Origin: Chondromyces crocatus
Lineage (GTDB): Bacteria; Myxococcota_A; Polyangia; Polyangiales; Polyangiaceae
NCBI RefSeq assembly: GCF_001189295.1
Contig: NZ_CP012159.1
Coordinates: forward strand, 3,140,973 to 3,204,972
DNA length: 64,000 nucleotides
Reading direction: 5' to 3'
The notes below the pieces were generated by a model. The model was not told the origin of the DNA, searched no databases, and saw only the letters and a program-made list of their open reading frames with translations. Positions 8,453 through 17,254 of the stretch are shown here, in pieces. The stretch's first letter is position 1; every line of letters begins with the position of its first letter. A program made the position numbers and the translations under genes.

Positions 8453-9520
8453 GTGAAGCCCTCCGTGGCGGGGTGTGCCGGGGCGCTGGTGGGCATCGGG
8501 CTCATTCGAACGACCACCTTGGCTCTGATGTGCTCGGTCATGGGGTGTGGGCCTGGCGAGAACAGCAAATCCTCTCCGCCCCCTGGGCCATCGAGCGTCG
8601 CCACGGCGACGTCAAACACCGTCAGGGAGCCAGCAGGCAGTGAGGGCGATGCAGCGCCCGTGTCGCAGGGGGGCGCCGGAGCGCCGCTCCTCGCTTCGAG
8701 TGCTGCGCGTGCACCGGTCGGTGAGCTCAAGCTCGTGCCAGGGATCTGGATCCACGGGGCGGACATCCACGGTGCCGCGTGGTTCGTCGGACACGTCTAC
8801 GATTTCAACATCGGTGTCATCGCGGGCCGGTCCTCGCGGATCTGGCTCGACGTGCCCGGTACACATCCAGATCCCGCTGTCCGCGCGCTTGCGAAAGTCG
8901 GTGGAACCAGCCATGGCAGCATCCTCGGTATTACATGGCTTGCTGACGAAGCCGCGCTCAGGCGCGGAGCCAAGTTCGGATCGAGAGCGAGCGAAGAGAT
9001 GAGTCGCCGTGCGACCTTGGGTTCGGATTCCGCGGGAGCCAATTCTTTGGCGGTCCTCGCGGCCCGCCTGGCGGGAGTCAAACTGCGTGGGGTCGAGCTA
9101 CGTGGTGTCTTGACGGTTCGTGTTCATCAATACTCGAGCCTCTCCCTCCTGTGGGGAGTGATTGCCATGTCCGGTGCACGATATGAGCTGCGCGGCTCCG
9201 CCATCGTCCTTCAGAGCGCTGGAGAGCTGCCAGACGCGGCGAGAGAACCTGCGCCGAACTGTCCGCTCATTTACTACGACGTGGATCCCGTTCATCGATG
9301 CACGCCGACGAAGGAACTGTGCGTCGGTGCGGTGGGTGTACGGAACGACGGGAATCGGCTTGCCTTGCTCGTGGATTCTCGTGGCGCGGGACGGGTCGCA
9401 CGCGAAGGCAACTGGGTCGGTCTGCAGCCGCGAGACGGCAGTATCGTCGTGATTGTGTCAATCCGTAGATCCGGTGTGACACTCAATAACGGTGATGTGA
9501 TCTCGCTCTGCGAGCCGTGA
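8453..9520 (+). CDS. putative lipoprotein of unknown function
   Basis: A 355-aa protein. A hydrophobic segment ends in LMCSVMGCG (lipobox-like, Cys about residue 32) and is followed by a Ser/Pro/Ala-rich linker of about 50 residues. The globular part shows regular beta strands and a Cys pair near the C-terminus ('HRCTPTKELC'). I recognise no domain. The GTG at 8453 is used; a start nearer the hydrophobic segment is possible. Codon bias returns to the genome norm after the low-bias patch upstream. Confidence 0.65.
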   Translation: MKPSVAGCAGALVGIGLIRTTTLALMCSVMGCGPGENSKSSPPPGPSSVATATSNTVREPAGSEGDAAPVSQGGAGAPLLASSAARAPVGELKLVPGIWIHGADIHGAAWFVGHVYDFNIGVIAGRSSRIWLDVPGTHPDPAVRALAKVGGTSHGSILGITWLADEAALRRGAKFGSRASEEMSRRATLGSDSAGANSLAVLAARLAGVKLRGVELRGVLTVRVHQYSSLSLLWGVIAMSGARYELRGSAIVLQSAGELPDAAREPAPNCPLIYYDVDPVHRCTPTKELCVGAVGVRNDGNRLALLVDSRGAGRVAREGNWVGLQPRDGSIVVIVSIRRSGVTLNNGDVISLCEP

Positions 9521-9570
9521 TGTCGCAGGGGTACGCTGCCCTGTGCGTGACGCGTCGGGGGCGGGGGAGA

Positions 9571-10296
9571 TCAGGTCGCTGTCGGAGCGGACCAGGAGTG
9601 CTCGGGGTAGAACTCGCGCATCATCCGGGCGGTGTAGGCGACGAGGGTGGGGTAGCCCTCGGCGCGACGGCGCAAGGGGGAGTCGAAGAAGGGGGTGAGG
9701 ATGCCGGCGAGGATGCCGAAGGCGATGGCGTCGACGGCGACGGGGTGGTTGCCGAAGAGGTAGGTCTTGTCGCCGAGGAAGGCCGCGAGGGCGTCGAGGG
9801 AGCGGATGCCGAGGGAGAGGATCTCGTCGTCGGTGTGGCGAGCGACGCCCATGGCGCGGTAGTTGGCGCGGACGTCGTTCTGGAGCTGTTCGCGGAGCTT
9901 GGGGCGCAGCGCTTCGGGGGCGCCGTCGACGAAGTGGGCAGGACCCTTGGCGAAGTTGTCGGGGTCGAGCCAGCGGGCACACCCGGAGACGGCGGAGAGC
10001 TGGTTCTCGAGCATGCGCTCGATGGCCCAGGCTTCGGCGCGCTGGCGGGCGTCGAGGCCGGCGTCGAGGTCCTTGCCGAGCTTCTTTTCGAGGTGCTCGC
10101 GGATGAAGTGGGAGTCGGCGATGCGGGCGCCGTCGTCGTCGATGAAGGGGAGCTGGCCCTTGGGGGCGCCTTCGAGGTCGGGGGCGCCCTTCTGGTAGGG
10201 GACGCCCAGCAGCTTGAGCTGGATCTCGGTCTTGGTGACGAAGGGGCTGATCTCAGGGAGTCCGAAGCCGGGGCCGAAGCCGTGAAGGGTGATCAT
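9571..10296 (-). CDS. glutathione S-transferase family protein (metaxin / failed-axon type)
   Basis: A 241-aa protein with an N-terminal thioredoxin-like half: 'GLPEISPFVTKTEIQLKLL', then 'GQLPFIDDDGARIADSHFI', the cis-Pro and Glu/Asp-Ser glutathione-site region. The helical C-terminal half includes 'HPVAVDAIAFGILAGILTPF'. The layout fits the Tom37/failed-axon-connections subgroup more than classical GSTs; the usual catalytic Ser/Cys/Tyr is not clear (SPFVTK occupies that place). It is likely cytoplasmic. Substrate is unknown. Confidence 0.85.
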   Translation of the reverse strand: MITLHGFGPGFGLPEISPFVTKTEIQLKLLGVPYQKGAPDLEGAPKGQLPFIDDDGARIADSHFIREHLEKKLGKDLDAGLDARQRAEAWAIERMLENQLSAVSGCARWLDPDNFAKGPAHFVDGAPEALRPKLREQLQNDVRANYRAMGVARHTDDEILSLGIRSLDALAAFLGDKTYLFGNHPVAVDAIAFGILAGILTPFFDSPLRRRAEGYPTLVAYTARMMREFYPEHSWSAPTAT

Positions 10297-10664
10297 GAGG
10301 GGGTCTCCTGGGTCGTGGTTCGTGGTGGTGGAGATGGGGTGTAGTCGGGGCTGCTGACAGCATCATGTCAGGATTGTCAGGTGGACGGGACTCGGTGGGC
10401 GCGTCGTGCCGGGACGGTGATGAGGGGGGACGCCCGGGGGAGCCGAGGAGGCCAGAGGAGGGCAGGGGAGGGCCGATGGTGATCGTGAGCGCACGATGAG
10501 GCGCGGGCGCTGATCGCGATCAGGGCGCGCTCGTGAATTCAGCGGGGATTCGTGGGGACCTGGTGCGGCACGACCTCTGCTCTCGATGAGCGCTGCTGCT
10601 CGGGTTCGGATGCGCCGGATCAGGGTGGCATTCCAGCCAGCAGGCTGGAGAAAGGAGACCATTC
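10297..10664. other. 368-bp gap between divergent genes
   Basis: No gene is supported. The right end holds a perfect hairpin CCAGCC-AGCA-GGCTGG at 10632-10647, directly ahead of the AAAGGAG ribosome site of the next gene; it could shape the leader of that transcript. Short ATCATGTCAGG / GTCAGG words occur near 10363. Confidence 0.4.
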
Positions 10665-10829
10665 ATGGCTACCGAAGGCCCTTCGCCCAATGAAGATCGC
10701 GGTGTGGTGAAGAACCCGAACAACATGAGGCACGACAAGGATCTCGAAAATCGTGAGAAGCAGGGGCACATCCAGAGACCGCCACCCGGAAAGCCGGAGG
10801 ATCCGAAGCAAAGACCCCCGGGGAGGTAA
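10665..10829 (+). CDS. small hydrophilic protein, 54 aa
   Basis: It starts MATEGPSPNEDRGVVKNPNN and ends in a Pro/Lys/Arg-rich tail (PPPGKPEDPKQRPPGR). An AAAGGAG site lies 10 bp before the ATG. It is extremely polar with no predicted fold, resembling the small disordered stress-associated proteins of soil bacteria; the function is unknown. A hairpin leader lies upstream and a good terminator hairpin downstream, so it looks like a complete monocistronic unit. It is easily missed because of its size. Confidence 0.7.
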   Translation: MATEGPSPNEDRGVVKNPNNMRHDKDLENREKQGHIQRPPPGKPEDPKQRPPGR

Positions 10830-10844
10830 GTAGAACGTAGCGTG

Positions 10845-10873
10845 ACGCCAGCAGGCCGTGGGCTTGCTGGCGT
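10845..10873 (+). terminator. intrinsic-type terminator after the 54-aa gene
   Basis: ACGCCAGCA pairs perfectly with TGCTGGCGT across an 11-nt loop, followed by a T-rich stretch (TGTTCGTTATT). Confidence 0.7.
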
Positions 10874-10960
10874 TGTTCGTTATTGCCTCCCGGGCTGCTC
10901 TCCCGACTGCAAAGGGGCGCCGAGGCCTCGTGGGAGGGGGTGGCGGAGAGCTGGCGGCGG

Positions 10961-11845
10961 TCAGCGGGAGAGCCTCGTGACGCGGAGGCCTCTGCTGGCG
11001 AAGGCTTCGCGCAGGCCGGCGGCGAGGGTGGCGCAGGTGGGGATGTCGGCGAGGTCGATGCCCAATGCGACGAGATCCCGGGCGATGCCAGGGCGCATGC
11101 CCGTCAGGATGGCGGTGGCGCCGAGGAGGCGGGTGGCGGTGACGAGGCGGGTGAGGTGGTGCGCAGCGTCCTCGTCGAGGGTGACGGCGCCGGTGATGTC
11201 GAGGAGCACGGTGCTGGCGCCGGTGTTCGCGATGTGGGCGAGGAGGCGCTCGGAGAGGTCTTCCATGCGCTGGGGTTCCAGCTCGCCGACGATGGGGGCG
11301 ACGAGGATGCTCTCCCAGAGCTGGATGACGGGGGTAGCGAGGGCGAGGATCTCCTCGGCTTGCTTGTTGATGAGGTCGCGGGCGCTGGAGATCTCGGAGA
11401 GCTGCGCGGCCAGCTCGGTGTTGGCCTGCGCGAGGGCAGCGGTGCGCTCTTCGACGCGGGCTTCGAGCTGGGCGAGGAGGGCGTCGTGCTCGGCTTCGGC
11501 GCGCTTGCGGTCGGTGATGTCGCGGACGACGCCCACGAGGAGGTCTTGGCCGTCGAGGCGGGCGCTGCGAGAGCTGATCTCGACGGGGAAGCGGGTGCCG
11601 TCCTTGCGCTGGTGCAGGGTCTCGAAGAGAACACCCGTGGTGCGGGCGCTGGCGAGCTGCGCCGCCACCTCGGCGGAGGCGGCGGGGACGCGGAGGTCAC
11701 GGGTGCTCCGCGTGAGCATCTCTTCGCGGGTGAAGCCGTAGGTGCGGAGGGCTGCGTCGTTCGTCTCCACGATGCGTCCGTCGGGCGTGGTGATCAAAAT
11801 GACGTCGCGGGTATGCTCGAAGAGCAGCTCGTAGCGCTGTTTCAT
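10961..11845 (-). CDS. PAS-STAS regulator (RsbR-like)
   Basis: A 294-aa cytoplasmic protein. Residues 1-125 form a PAS domain with a PAC tail ('DILLVGVVRDITDRKRAEAE'-like). Residues 125-165 form a coiled coil ('LEARVEERTAALAQANTEL'). Residues 170-285 form a STAS domain containing 'STVLLDITGAVTLDEDAA', with a Thr in the position that is phosphorylated in RsbR-type stressosome proteins. It probably senses a signal through PAS and passes it by STAS phosphorylation to a serine kinase/phosphatase partner not present here. It reads divergently from the lipoprotein at 12053. Ligand unknown. Confidence 0.9.
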   Translation of the reverse strand: MKQRYELLFEHTRDVILITTPDGRIVETNDAALRTYGFTREEMLTRSTRDLRVPAASAEVAAQLASARTTGVLFETLHQRKDGTRFPVEISSRSARLDGQDLLVGVVRDITDRKRAEAEHDALLAQLEARVEERTAALAQANTELAAQLSEISSARDLINKQAEEILALATPVIQLWESILVAPIVGELEPQRMEDLSERLLAHIANTGASTVLLDITGAVTLDEDAAHHLTRLVTATRLLGATAILTGMRPGIARDLVALGIDLADIPTCATLAAGLREAFASRGLRVTRLSR

Positions 11846-12052
11846 GCGACAGAGAGCTTTCTAGTCCGAGTGTTGGCGACTGCACAACTTCGCTGGGGCG
11901 GCAGGGCGTGGCGCTGCTGCGACGATCCCGCGACCACGAGATGGCGGGAGCGGACGCGCGGCGCCAGCGTCGGGAGTCGCGTGGTAGCGTCGCGCGTTCT
12001 CTCCAACCCTGAGGGCGGTCCTCGTGGGTCCGCTCGTGCAAGAGTATTTCCA

Positions 12053-13276
12053 ATGAAGCAACTGCTCGGTCTGATGGTGTTCGGTTCGCTCGTGGCGGCG
12101 TGTGCTCCGGTGGCGGAGGTCGAGGAGGGGCCGCTGGCCCAGGAGGAGGTCCTGGAGGCGCAGGAGGGGCTCCAGGGGCCGTGTGGGGGGCAGGTGCCGG
12201 TCGAGGGGTCGAAGGACGCCCTGGGGATGCTGGCGTTCCTCAACAGCGCGGCGGCGACGCAGGCCGTGCTGGACCATGAGGTGGCGCTGGATGCGCGGGC
12301 GGCGGCAGGGCTGGTGAGCCGCCGGAACGGGCCGGACGGGGTGCTGGGGACGGGGGATGATCGGCCGTTCGCGTCCGTCGCAGAGGTGGATGCGGTCGCC
12401 TATGTCAACGGGCCGGCGCTGGCGAAGCTCGCGGATTACGCGCGGGCGACGGGGTGGGTCGAGCTGGAGGACAGCGAGTGCCTGGGGACGTTCGATACGG
12501 TGGCGTTCACGGCGGGTGAGGGGCGGCGGGCGCTGTCGCTGGTGAACCAGGTGCGGGCGTCGGCGTTGCCGGGCATCGGGCTGGACCACCGGGCGGTGAA
12601 CAGCATCCTGGCGAACCGGCTGGTGCCGCACATGCCGGCGCTGGAGGCGCTGCCCTACATCGGGCCGCAGATGATGCTGAACATCCGCTCGTCGCTGTAC
12701 CTGGTGGTGCCCGGGGATCTCTGCACGTCGAACGCTGATTGCGGGTCGCTGATGCAGTGTGTGGGGATCCCGTACGATGGGTCGAGCAACCAGGGGCGCT
12801 GTCGCGATCTGGCGCCGCTTCCGGGGGAGGGGGAGTCGTGCGACACGACGGCGTGCGCGCCGGGGTTGTTCTGCACGACGTACCATAGCTGCTTGCCTGG
12901 GTGGATGGCGGACGAGGTCTCGAACTTCACGGACGTGACCATCCCCGCGTCGACGTCGGCGCCGGTGGCGTCGAGCGTGATCGTGCAAGGGCAGGCGACG
13001 GTGCCGGTGAGTCTGGAGGTGAAGATCCGGCTGGTGCATCCGCAGCCGCATGCGCTCCGGATCCGGCTCGTGGATCCGAATGGTACCGAGGCGCTGCTCT
13101 GGAATGGGCCGGCGTCGCCAGGTCAGACGCTGGGGTCGACGCTGCCGGTGACCAACGGGATCAGCTACGACGATTCGGTGAACGGGCGGTGGCAGCTCCT
13201 GATCGACAATGCTGGCGGGACGCAGGCCGGGCTTCTGGAAGGCTGGACGCTGAAGGTGACCAGCCGCTGGGATTGA
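12053..13276 (+). CDS. lipoprotein with helix-hairpin-helix and P-domain
   Basis: A 407-aa protein. MKQLLGLMVFGSLVAACAP is a lipoprotein signal peptide (Cys about residue 17). It is followed by two regions resembling helix-hairpin-helix/ComEA-like repeats ('VNQVRASALPGIGL', 'EALPYIGPQMM'), a Cys-rich stretch of six Cys (about 220-280), and a C-terminal proprotein-convertase P-domain (about 290-407; 'HALRIRLVDPNGTEALLWNG', 'NGRWQLLIDNAGGTQAG', 'LEGWTLKVT'). P-domains usually accompany subtilases; here there is no protease domain, so a binding or scaffold role is more likely. The start is set by the signal peptide, since the frame stays open far upstream. Confidence 0.88.
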   Translation: MKQLLGLMVFGSLVAACAPVAEVEEGPLAQEEVLEAQEGLQGPCGGQVPVEGSKDALGMLAFLNSAAATQAVLDHEVALDARAAAGLVSRRNGPDGVLGTGDDRPFASVAEVDAVAYVNGPALAKLADYARATGWVELEDSECLGTFDTVAFTAGEGRRALSLVNQVRASALPGIGLDHRAVNSILANRLVPHMPALEALPYIGPQMMLNIRSSLYLVVPGDLCTSNADCGSLMQCVGIPYDGSSNQGRCRDLAPLPGEGESCDTTACAPGLFCTTYHSCLPGWMADEVSNFTDVTIPASTSAPVASSVIVQGQATVPVSLEVKIRLVHPQPHALRIRLVDPNGTEALLWNGPASPGQTLGSTLPVTNGISYDDSVNGRWQLLIDNAGGTQAGLLEGWTLKVTSRWD

Positions 13277-13337
13277 GGCACCGAGTTGCTGGGTGGCTGC
13301 GCCACAGGGGGCTTCGACGTGGGTCCATGAGTGCGCG

Positions 13338-14093
13338 TCAGCGTGTGGTGTAGCCGCCGTTCGCGAAGATCGTCTGCCCCGTGATCCACCAGCCCTCCGT
13401 GGCGAGGAACTGGACCACGGGGACGATGTCCTGGATGTCCCCGAGCTTGCCGTTCATGCTGGCCGACTGGTGGTAGGCGACGGCCTCGGGGCTCTCGACC
13501 GGGTAGAAGAAGGGGGTGTCGAGCGGCCCGGGGGCGACGGTGTTGACGGAGATGCCGCGCGGCCCGAGCTCCTTGGCGGCGGCGCGCGTGAAGTGCTCCA
13601 GGGGCGATTTGCTGCCAGCGTAGACCGAATAGAGGCCCGTGAACGCGGCGAGGAGCGAGGTGCCGACGGAGATGATCTTGCCGCCGTCGTGCATGCATCT
13701 GGCCGCTTCGCGGATGAAGAAGAAGGCCGCTCGGGTGTTGACGGCGAACATCGCGTCGAACTCGGCCTCGGTCGTCTCGATGATGGGCTTCTTGAGCACC
13801 TTGCCAGCGCAGTTGATCGCGATGTCGACGCCTCCGAAGCGCGAGGCCGTCTCCTGGAAGAGCGCTTCCGTGGCAGCGACCTGGGTGAGATCGCCTTGCA
13901 TCGCGAAGGCTTTGCCACCGGCGTGCTCGACGGCGCGGACCGTCTCGTCGGCGTCTCTCCGTGAGGCCGGGCTGTTGTAATGGACGGCGATCGAGGCGCC
14001 CGCGGCGCCGAAAGTGCGGCTGATGCGACCGCCGAGGTTCTTTGCGCCCGCAGCGACGACGACGACCTTGCCACGCAGCCCGTGATGGTTCAT
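13338..14093 (-). CDS. short-chain dehydrogenase/reductase
   Basis: A 251-aa classical SDR. The cofactor region AAGAKNLGGRI is unusual for the TGxxxGxG motif (A-A-G-A-K-N-L-G-G), followed by 'INCAG' and the catalytic Ser and Tyr/Lys in 'YAGSK'. The C-terminus ends in 'ITGQTIFANGGY', the usual SDR family ending. 'HYNSPASRRDADE' after beta-2 suggests NADP(H). It probably reduces or oxidises a small hydroxy/keto substrate in the cytoplasm. It stands alone, convergent with the lipoprotein gene. Confidence 0.9.
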   Translation of the reverse strand: MNHHGLRGKVVVVAAGAKNLGGRISRTFGAAGASIAVHYNSPASRRDADETVRAVEHAGGKAFAMQGDLTQVAATEALFQETASRFGGVDIAINCAGKVLKKPIIETTEAEFDAMFAVNTRAAFFFIREAARCMHDGGKIISVGTSLLAAFTGLYSVYAGSKSPLEHFTRAAAKELGPRGISVNTVAPGPLDTPFFYPVESPEAVAYHQSASMNGKLGDIQDIVPVVQFLATEGWWITGQTIFANGGYTTR

Positions 14094-14312
14094 TGAATCC
14101 CCTCCTGTGGACGCGCGCGATGGATCTGGACGTGCGCGTGTGGCCCGATCCGAAGCGCGCTGGCGGAGGGTGACACGCGGGGCTGTGCGTGGCTCTTCGT
14201 GATGAGGGGATTCGCGCGACCGGGACGCGTGTGGGGGCGCGGAGGGGCGTCGCGTGCCCCTGCTGTGACCACGAAGGGCATGGAATGCGCGGCGAGGAAG
14301 GCGCAGAAGCTG

Positions 14313-14678
14313 CTAGGTGGGGAAGGCGCTCCTCTTCTCGACGCCGAGGAGCTTGAAAGGGGCGTCCTTGCGGCAGATCCAGCCGCTCGACGAGTTCCCG
14401 CCCCGGGTGAGGTACTTCTTTTGAATCTTCACGAGGACGAGATAGCCGCCGGTAGCGAATCGTGTCGCGACGTCCGCATCCGTCGTGAACTCGATCAGCT
14501 CTCCGAATGCGGGGACGTCACTGTCGTGCCTTCGCGCCTCCAGCTCGGTGGGGGCAGTGGTGGCCGTGAGGCCAAAATGATCTTTCAGCTCTTCCAGCTG
14601 GAGCGTGCTGCACCCGCGCGCGAGGACGACCTCGGTGCTCCCGCTGGCAGTTTCGACGTCGCGTTCACTGGTGGGCAT
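14313..14678 (-). CDS. small ART-like protein, paralogue A
   Basis: A 121-aa protein with 'VLARGCSTLQLEEL', 'GELIEFTTDADVATRFATGG', 'VKIQKKYLTRGG' and 'GWICRKDAPFKLL'. By eye the order (Arg-Gly near the start, an FTTDxxVAxxF block, then a strand before an ExE-like region) parallels the R-S-E core of ADP-ribosyltransferase folds. The position where a catalytic Glu would be expected reads SSSGW, so activity is doubtful. Paralogue B at 16509 shares about half its residues. No toxin or immunity context is obvious. Treat as uncharacterised. Confidence 0.7.
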   Translation of the reverse strand: MPTSERDVETASGSTEVVLARGCSTLQLEELKDHFGLTATTAPTELEARRHDSDVPAFGELIEFTTDADVATRFATGGYLVLVKIQKKYLTRGGNSSSGWICRKDAPFKLLGVEKRSAFPT

Positions 14679-15038
14679 GAATTCTCTTTCCTCGTGACGG
14701 TCGGTCGGCGACCTCGGTCTGCGCCGAGGCGCGGCATTCGCTGGCTGCTCGGTGGACTTCGACCTGGAGAGCGTTCTCGACCCGGCGAGCCCGACGCGCG
14801 GCGGTGGAGAGCAACCGATATGCCGGAAGGTTTGTCGTCAGGAGGGCCGGAATCGATGAAGGCGCACGGAAATGAATCCGTCCACGACCGGACGGTGGCT
14901 GCTTTTTCGGCAGGCCAGTGGCCGGCCCATGGCCGGTCAGCGGGATCGTGTGTCGGTTCGTGCAGTGCGGAAGCAGCACGGGCGTCCCGGTTACGATAGG
15001 CTTGTTTCATTCGCGTGGACCGTGGAAGGGGGGGACAC
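14679..15038. other. 360-bp divergent intergenic region
   Basis: It separates the ART-like gene A from the STAS-like gene. It contains the short inverted repeat CCGGCC-CAT-GGCCGG near 14926-14940. No further gene or clear promoter is visible. Confidence 0.35.
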
Positions 15039-15635
15039 ATGCAAGAGTCGCTTCGAATCCGCTCGGCTTTAGGGCCGGAGGGCGTCGCGCCGACGGGAGG
15101 TTGCACGTCGACCGACACGCACGATCCGACGAGGGCGCAAGCACCCGTGGAACTTCACGGTCCGTGGGGGATTCTTCCTCCGACTGGGGAGCAAGAGTCA
15201 CCGCCATCTCGCATCGAGTTTCCGCTGGGTATTCATCGGATGTGGCTGGAGCCTCCGGATCTCGTGTGCGTGGTGGCCGGCGGGGACGTGGCGCCCGAGG
15301 AGCTGCGGAGCACGATCCTCCTGGAGGGGGCAGTGGGGCGAGCCTGCGGTCGGGTGTTCTTGCTCGTGGACATGAGCGGGATGGGGATCATGGAGAGCGA
15401 TGCGCGCAAGATGGTCCGTCACGCGGTGGACATTCCTTTTCGGGGCATCGCCGTGTATGGCGCAGGGTTCAAGGCGCGGGTGCTCGTGAAGATGCTCGCG
15501 GCAGCGCTTCAGCTCTTCTCGCCTGGCGTTGCGAAGTTTCTATCGTTCTTCTCCACCGAAGAGGAGGCGCGGCGGTGGCTCTTTGCCCAGCGTGCCTTGG
15601 TGGACGCCGAGCATGCGCGCGTCGTGTCGGCATGA
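15039..15635 (+). CDS. STAS/SpoIIAA-like domain protein
   Basis: A 198-aa protein. The first 65 residues are polar and unstructured. The rest has a STAS-like alternation: 'DLVCVVAGGDVAPEEL', 'GRVFLLVDMSGMGIMESDAR', 'IPFRGIAVYGAGFKARVL', then 'FFSTEEEARRWL'. The 'FSTEEEARRWL' ending is typical of the SpoIIAA-like family that is multicopy in myxobacteria. It is probably a small cytoplasmic signalling or lipid-binding protein with no enzyme motif. ATG 15039 has an excellent GGAAGGGGGG site. It is followed 62 bp later by a methyltransferase gene, possibly co-transcribed. Confidence 0.75.
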   Translation: MQESLRIRSALGPEGVAPTGGCTSTDTHDPTRAQAPVELHGPWGILPPTGEQESPPSRIEFPLGIHRMWLEPPDLVCVVAGGDVAPEELRSTILLEGAVGRACGRVFLLVDMSGMGIMESDARKMVRHAVDIPFRGIAVYGAGFKARVLVKMLAAALQLFSPGVAKFLSFFSTEEEARRWLFAQRALVDAEHARVVSA

Positions 15636-15697
15636 GGAAGCCGCGTCGGCATGACGGCGAGGGGGGCTTCGCGTATGTAAAGCAGGAGGGGGGGACG

Positions 15698-16480
15698 ATG
15701 GAGCAACAGGATGCTGTCTGCAATGGGGCTGCCGATTACTGGCGTCTACGGGACGAGCTGCTGACCACGTCGCCGCTCCGGGAGCTTCACCCCGGCGAGA
15801 TCGGTGCGTTCAGTCGCTCCGTCTACGGGTGTCCGGAGGCGATGGCGCTCTACGGCGTGCCGCCCTCCAGGATGGCGGCCACCGGGCTCAAGATTCTCGG
15901 GCGTATCGCTGTGGAGTGCACCGTCGACATGCACGGGTCGGCGATTGCGAACACGCTTTACACACTGCTCGGTAGACCACGTCGCGCACCGGACATGCTG
16001 GTGGCCGATCTGTTCTGCGGGGCGGGTAATGTGGGCTACCACATTGGCCGGCGGCTGGGGGTGACGGTGCAGGCGTCGGAGGGAGACGCGCAGATCCACG
16101 CCGCCACGCGTCACAACCTCGAGATGACGAAGGCTCCCGTGGCGCTGGACCAGGGTGATTACCGCGATCTCCTCGATCAGCTCGTGCCGCGTGGTCCCCA
16201 CGATACGTACATCGTGGAGCCTGGCTGGGGGACCGCAAGCTCGCGAGAGGGGTTGGATCTGGGGGCCACGTCCCCTCCCTTGCGCGAGATTCTGAAGTCC
16301 ATCCGGCGTTCCCGCTCCGGAAAGCCGTTTCTCTTGGTGATCAAGACGAACGATCGAATCCTGCGCGATTCACTGCGTGCGGCGTTGACCGGGGGACACC
16401 ACCTGCACACGCACGCGCCAGCGCCCAGGCTGCCGCGGGGAGCGAACGCACATCATCATCTGTATGCGCTCCCCGCGTGA
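15698..16480 (+). CDS. SAM-dependent methyltransferase, TGS1/RsmD-like
   Basis: A 260-aa protein. SAM motif I is 'MLVADLFCGAGNVGYHIG'. A post-I acidic residue lies in 'QASEGDAQIHAATRHNLE', and the motif IV region is 'YIVEPGWGTASSREGL', where most RNA/DNA N-methyltransferases of this group have PPWGG. The Glu-Pro-Gly in place of xPPW suggests changed chemistry or substrate. The N-terminal 80 residues are family-specific. An AGGAGG site precedes ATG 15698. The substrate cannot be told. Confidence 0.72.
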   Translation: MEQQDAVCNGAADYWRLRDELLTTSPLRELHPGEIGAFSRSVYGCPEAMALYGVPPSRMAATGLKILGRIAVECTVDMHGSAIANTLYTLLGRPRRAPDMLVADLFCGAGNVGYHIGRRLGVTVQASEGDAQIHAATRHNLEMTKAPVALDQGDYRDLLDQLVPRGPHDTYIVEPGWGTASSREGLDLGATSPPLREILKSIRRSRSGKPFLLVIKTNDRILRDSLRAALTGGHHLHTHAPAPRLPRGANAHHHLYALPA

Positions 16481-16508
16481 GACCCGGCGCGGGAGGGGAC
16501 GCCTTCGT

Positions 16509-16871
16509 CTAGAGGAAGGCGCGCCCTTTCGTCTCGTTGACGACGGTGAAAGGGGCATGCTTGCGGCAGATCCAGCCACCTTCCGAGACGCTGCCCTTGG
16601 TGAGGTATTTTTTCTGGATCTTGACGGTGATCACGTAGCCACCGGTGCCGAACCTGCGGGCGACGGCGGGGTCCGTCGTGAACTCGATGAGCTCTCCAAA
16701 TACAGGTACCTCGCCGACCTGCATTCTCGCCTCCATGTCCGTGGGCGCGGTCGTCGCATCATCGCCGACTCGACCTCTGAGGGCATTGAGCTGGATTGAG
16801 TTGCACCCGCGACCCAGCGTCACCGTGTCATCTCCGCTGGCTGCTTCGACTTCGCTTTCAGAGGACAGCAT
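16509..16871 (-). CDS. small ART-like protein, paralogue B
   Basis: A 120-aa protein (MLSSESEVEAASGDDTVTLG...) with 'TLGRGCNSIQLNAL', 'GELIEFTTDPAVARRFGTGG', 'VKIQKKYLTKGS' and 'SEGGWICRKHAPF'. It is the paralogue of the gene at 14313. Unlike copy A it has a Glu in the SEGGW position, where an ADP-ribosyltransferase fold would carry a catalytic acid. The longer N-terminal frame reaches back to 17039, but the ATG at 16871 matches the paralogue's start. The STAS-like and methyltransferase genes sit between the two copies on the opposite strand. Function unknown. Confidence 0.7.
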   Translation of the reverse strand: MLSSESEVEAASGDDTVTLGRGCNSIQLNALRGRVGDDATTAPTDMEARMQVGEVPVFGELIEFTTDPAVARRFGTGGYVITVKIQKKYLTKGSVSEGGWICRKHAPFTVVNETKGRAFL

Positions 16872-17254
16872 GGTCTTCCTTTCTCGTGGCTCGTCGTGGG
16901 AGACGCGAGGCGCGTGGGGGCGCTCGCCGTGACCCATCGAAGGACGCACGTCGTTCGTCGATCCATCACGGCCCTTCGAGCATGGCGCGTGCTGGATGCA
17001 CTCCCTATATCGCGCCGCGTACGGAAATAGCTTCTCCAATCGACCGACGAGAACGAAATGGAATGGTTGAACCGAGCCGTTCAGGCGCGCTTCAGAACGT
17101 CTCGTCGAAGGAGGGGCGTCGACGGCGGTGCTCGTCGGTGCAACGCGAGGGGCTGAATCGGGCGTGAGCTGGCGTGTGACCTCGTGAGGGACGCCGTGAG
17201 GGATGCGTGGATGGTGACATTGGCGATCGCCCCTGGCACGATTGTTCGACGAGA
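16872..17254. other. 383-bp divergent intergenic region
   Basis: It lies between ART-like gene B and the transporter gene. I see no supported gene and no clear operator. Confidence 0.35.

Noticed and set aside
10883..12052. N-terminal 390-codon extension of the HhH/P-domain lipoprotein
   Set aside because: It is antisense to the PAS-STAS gene, Glu/Gly/Ala-rich, and would bury the clear lipoprotein signal peptide that begins at 12053.
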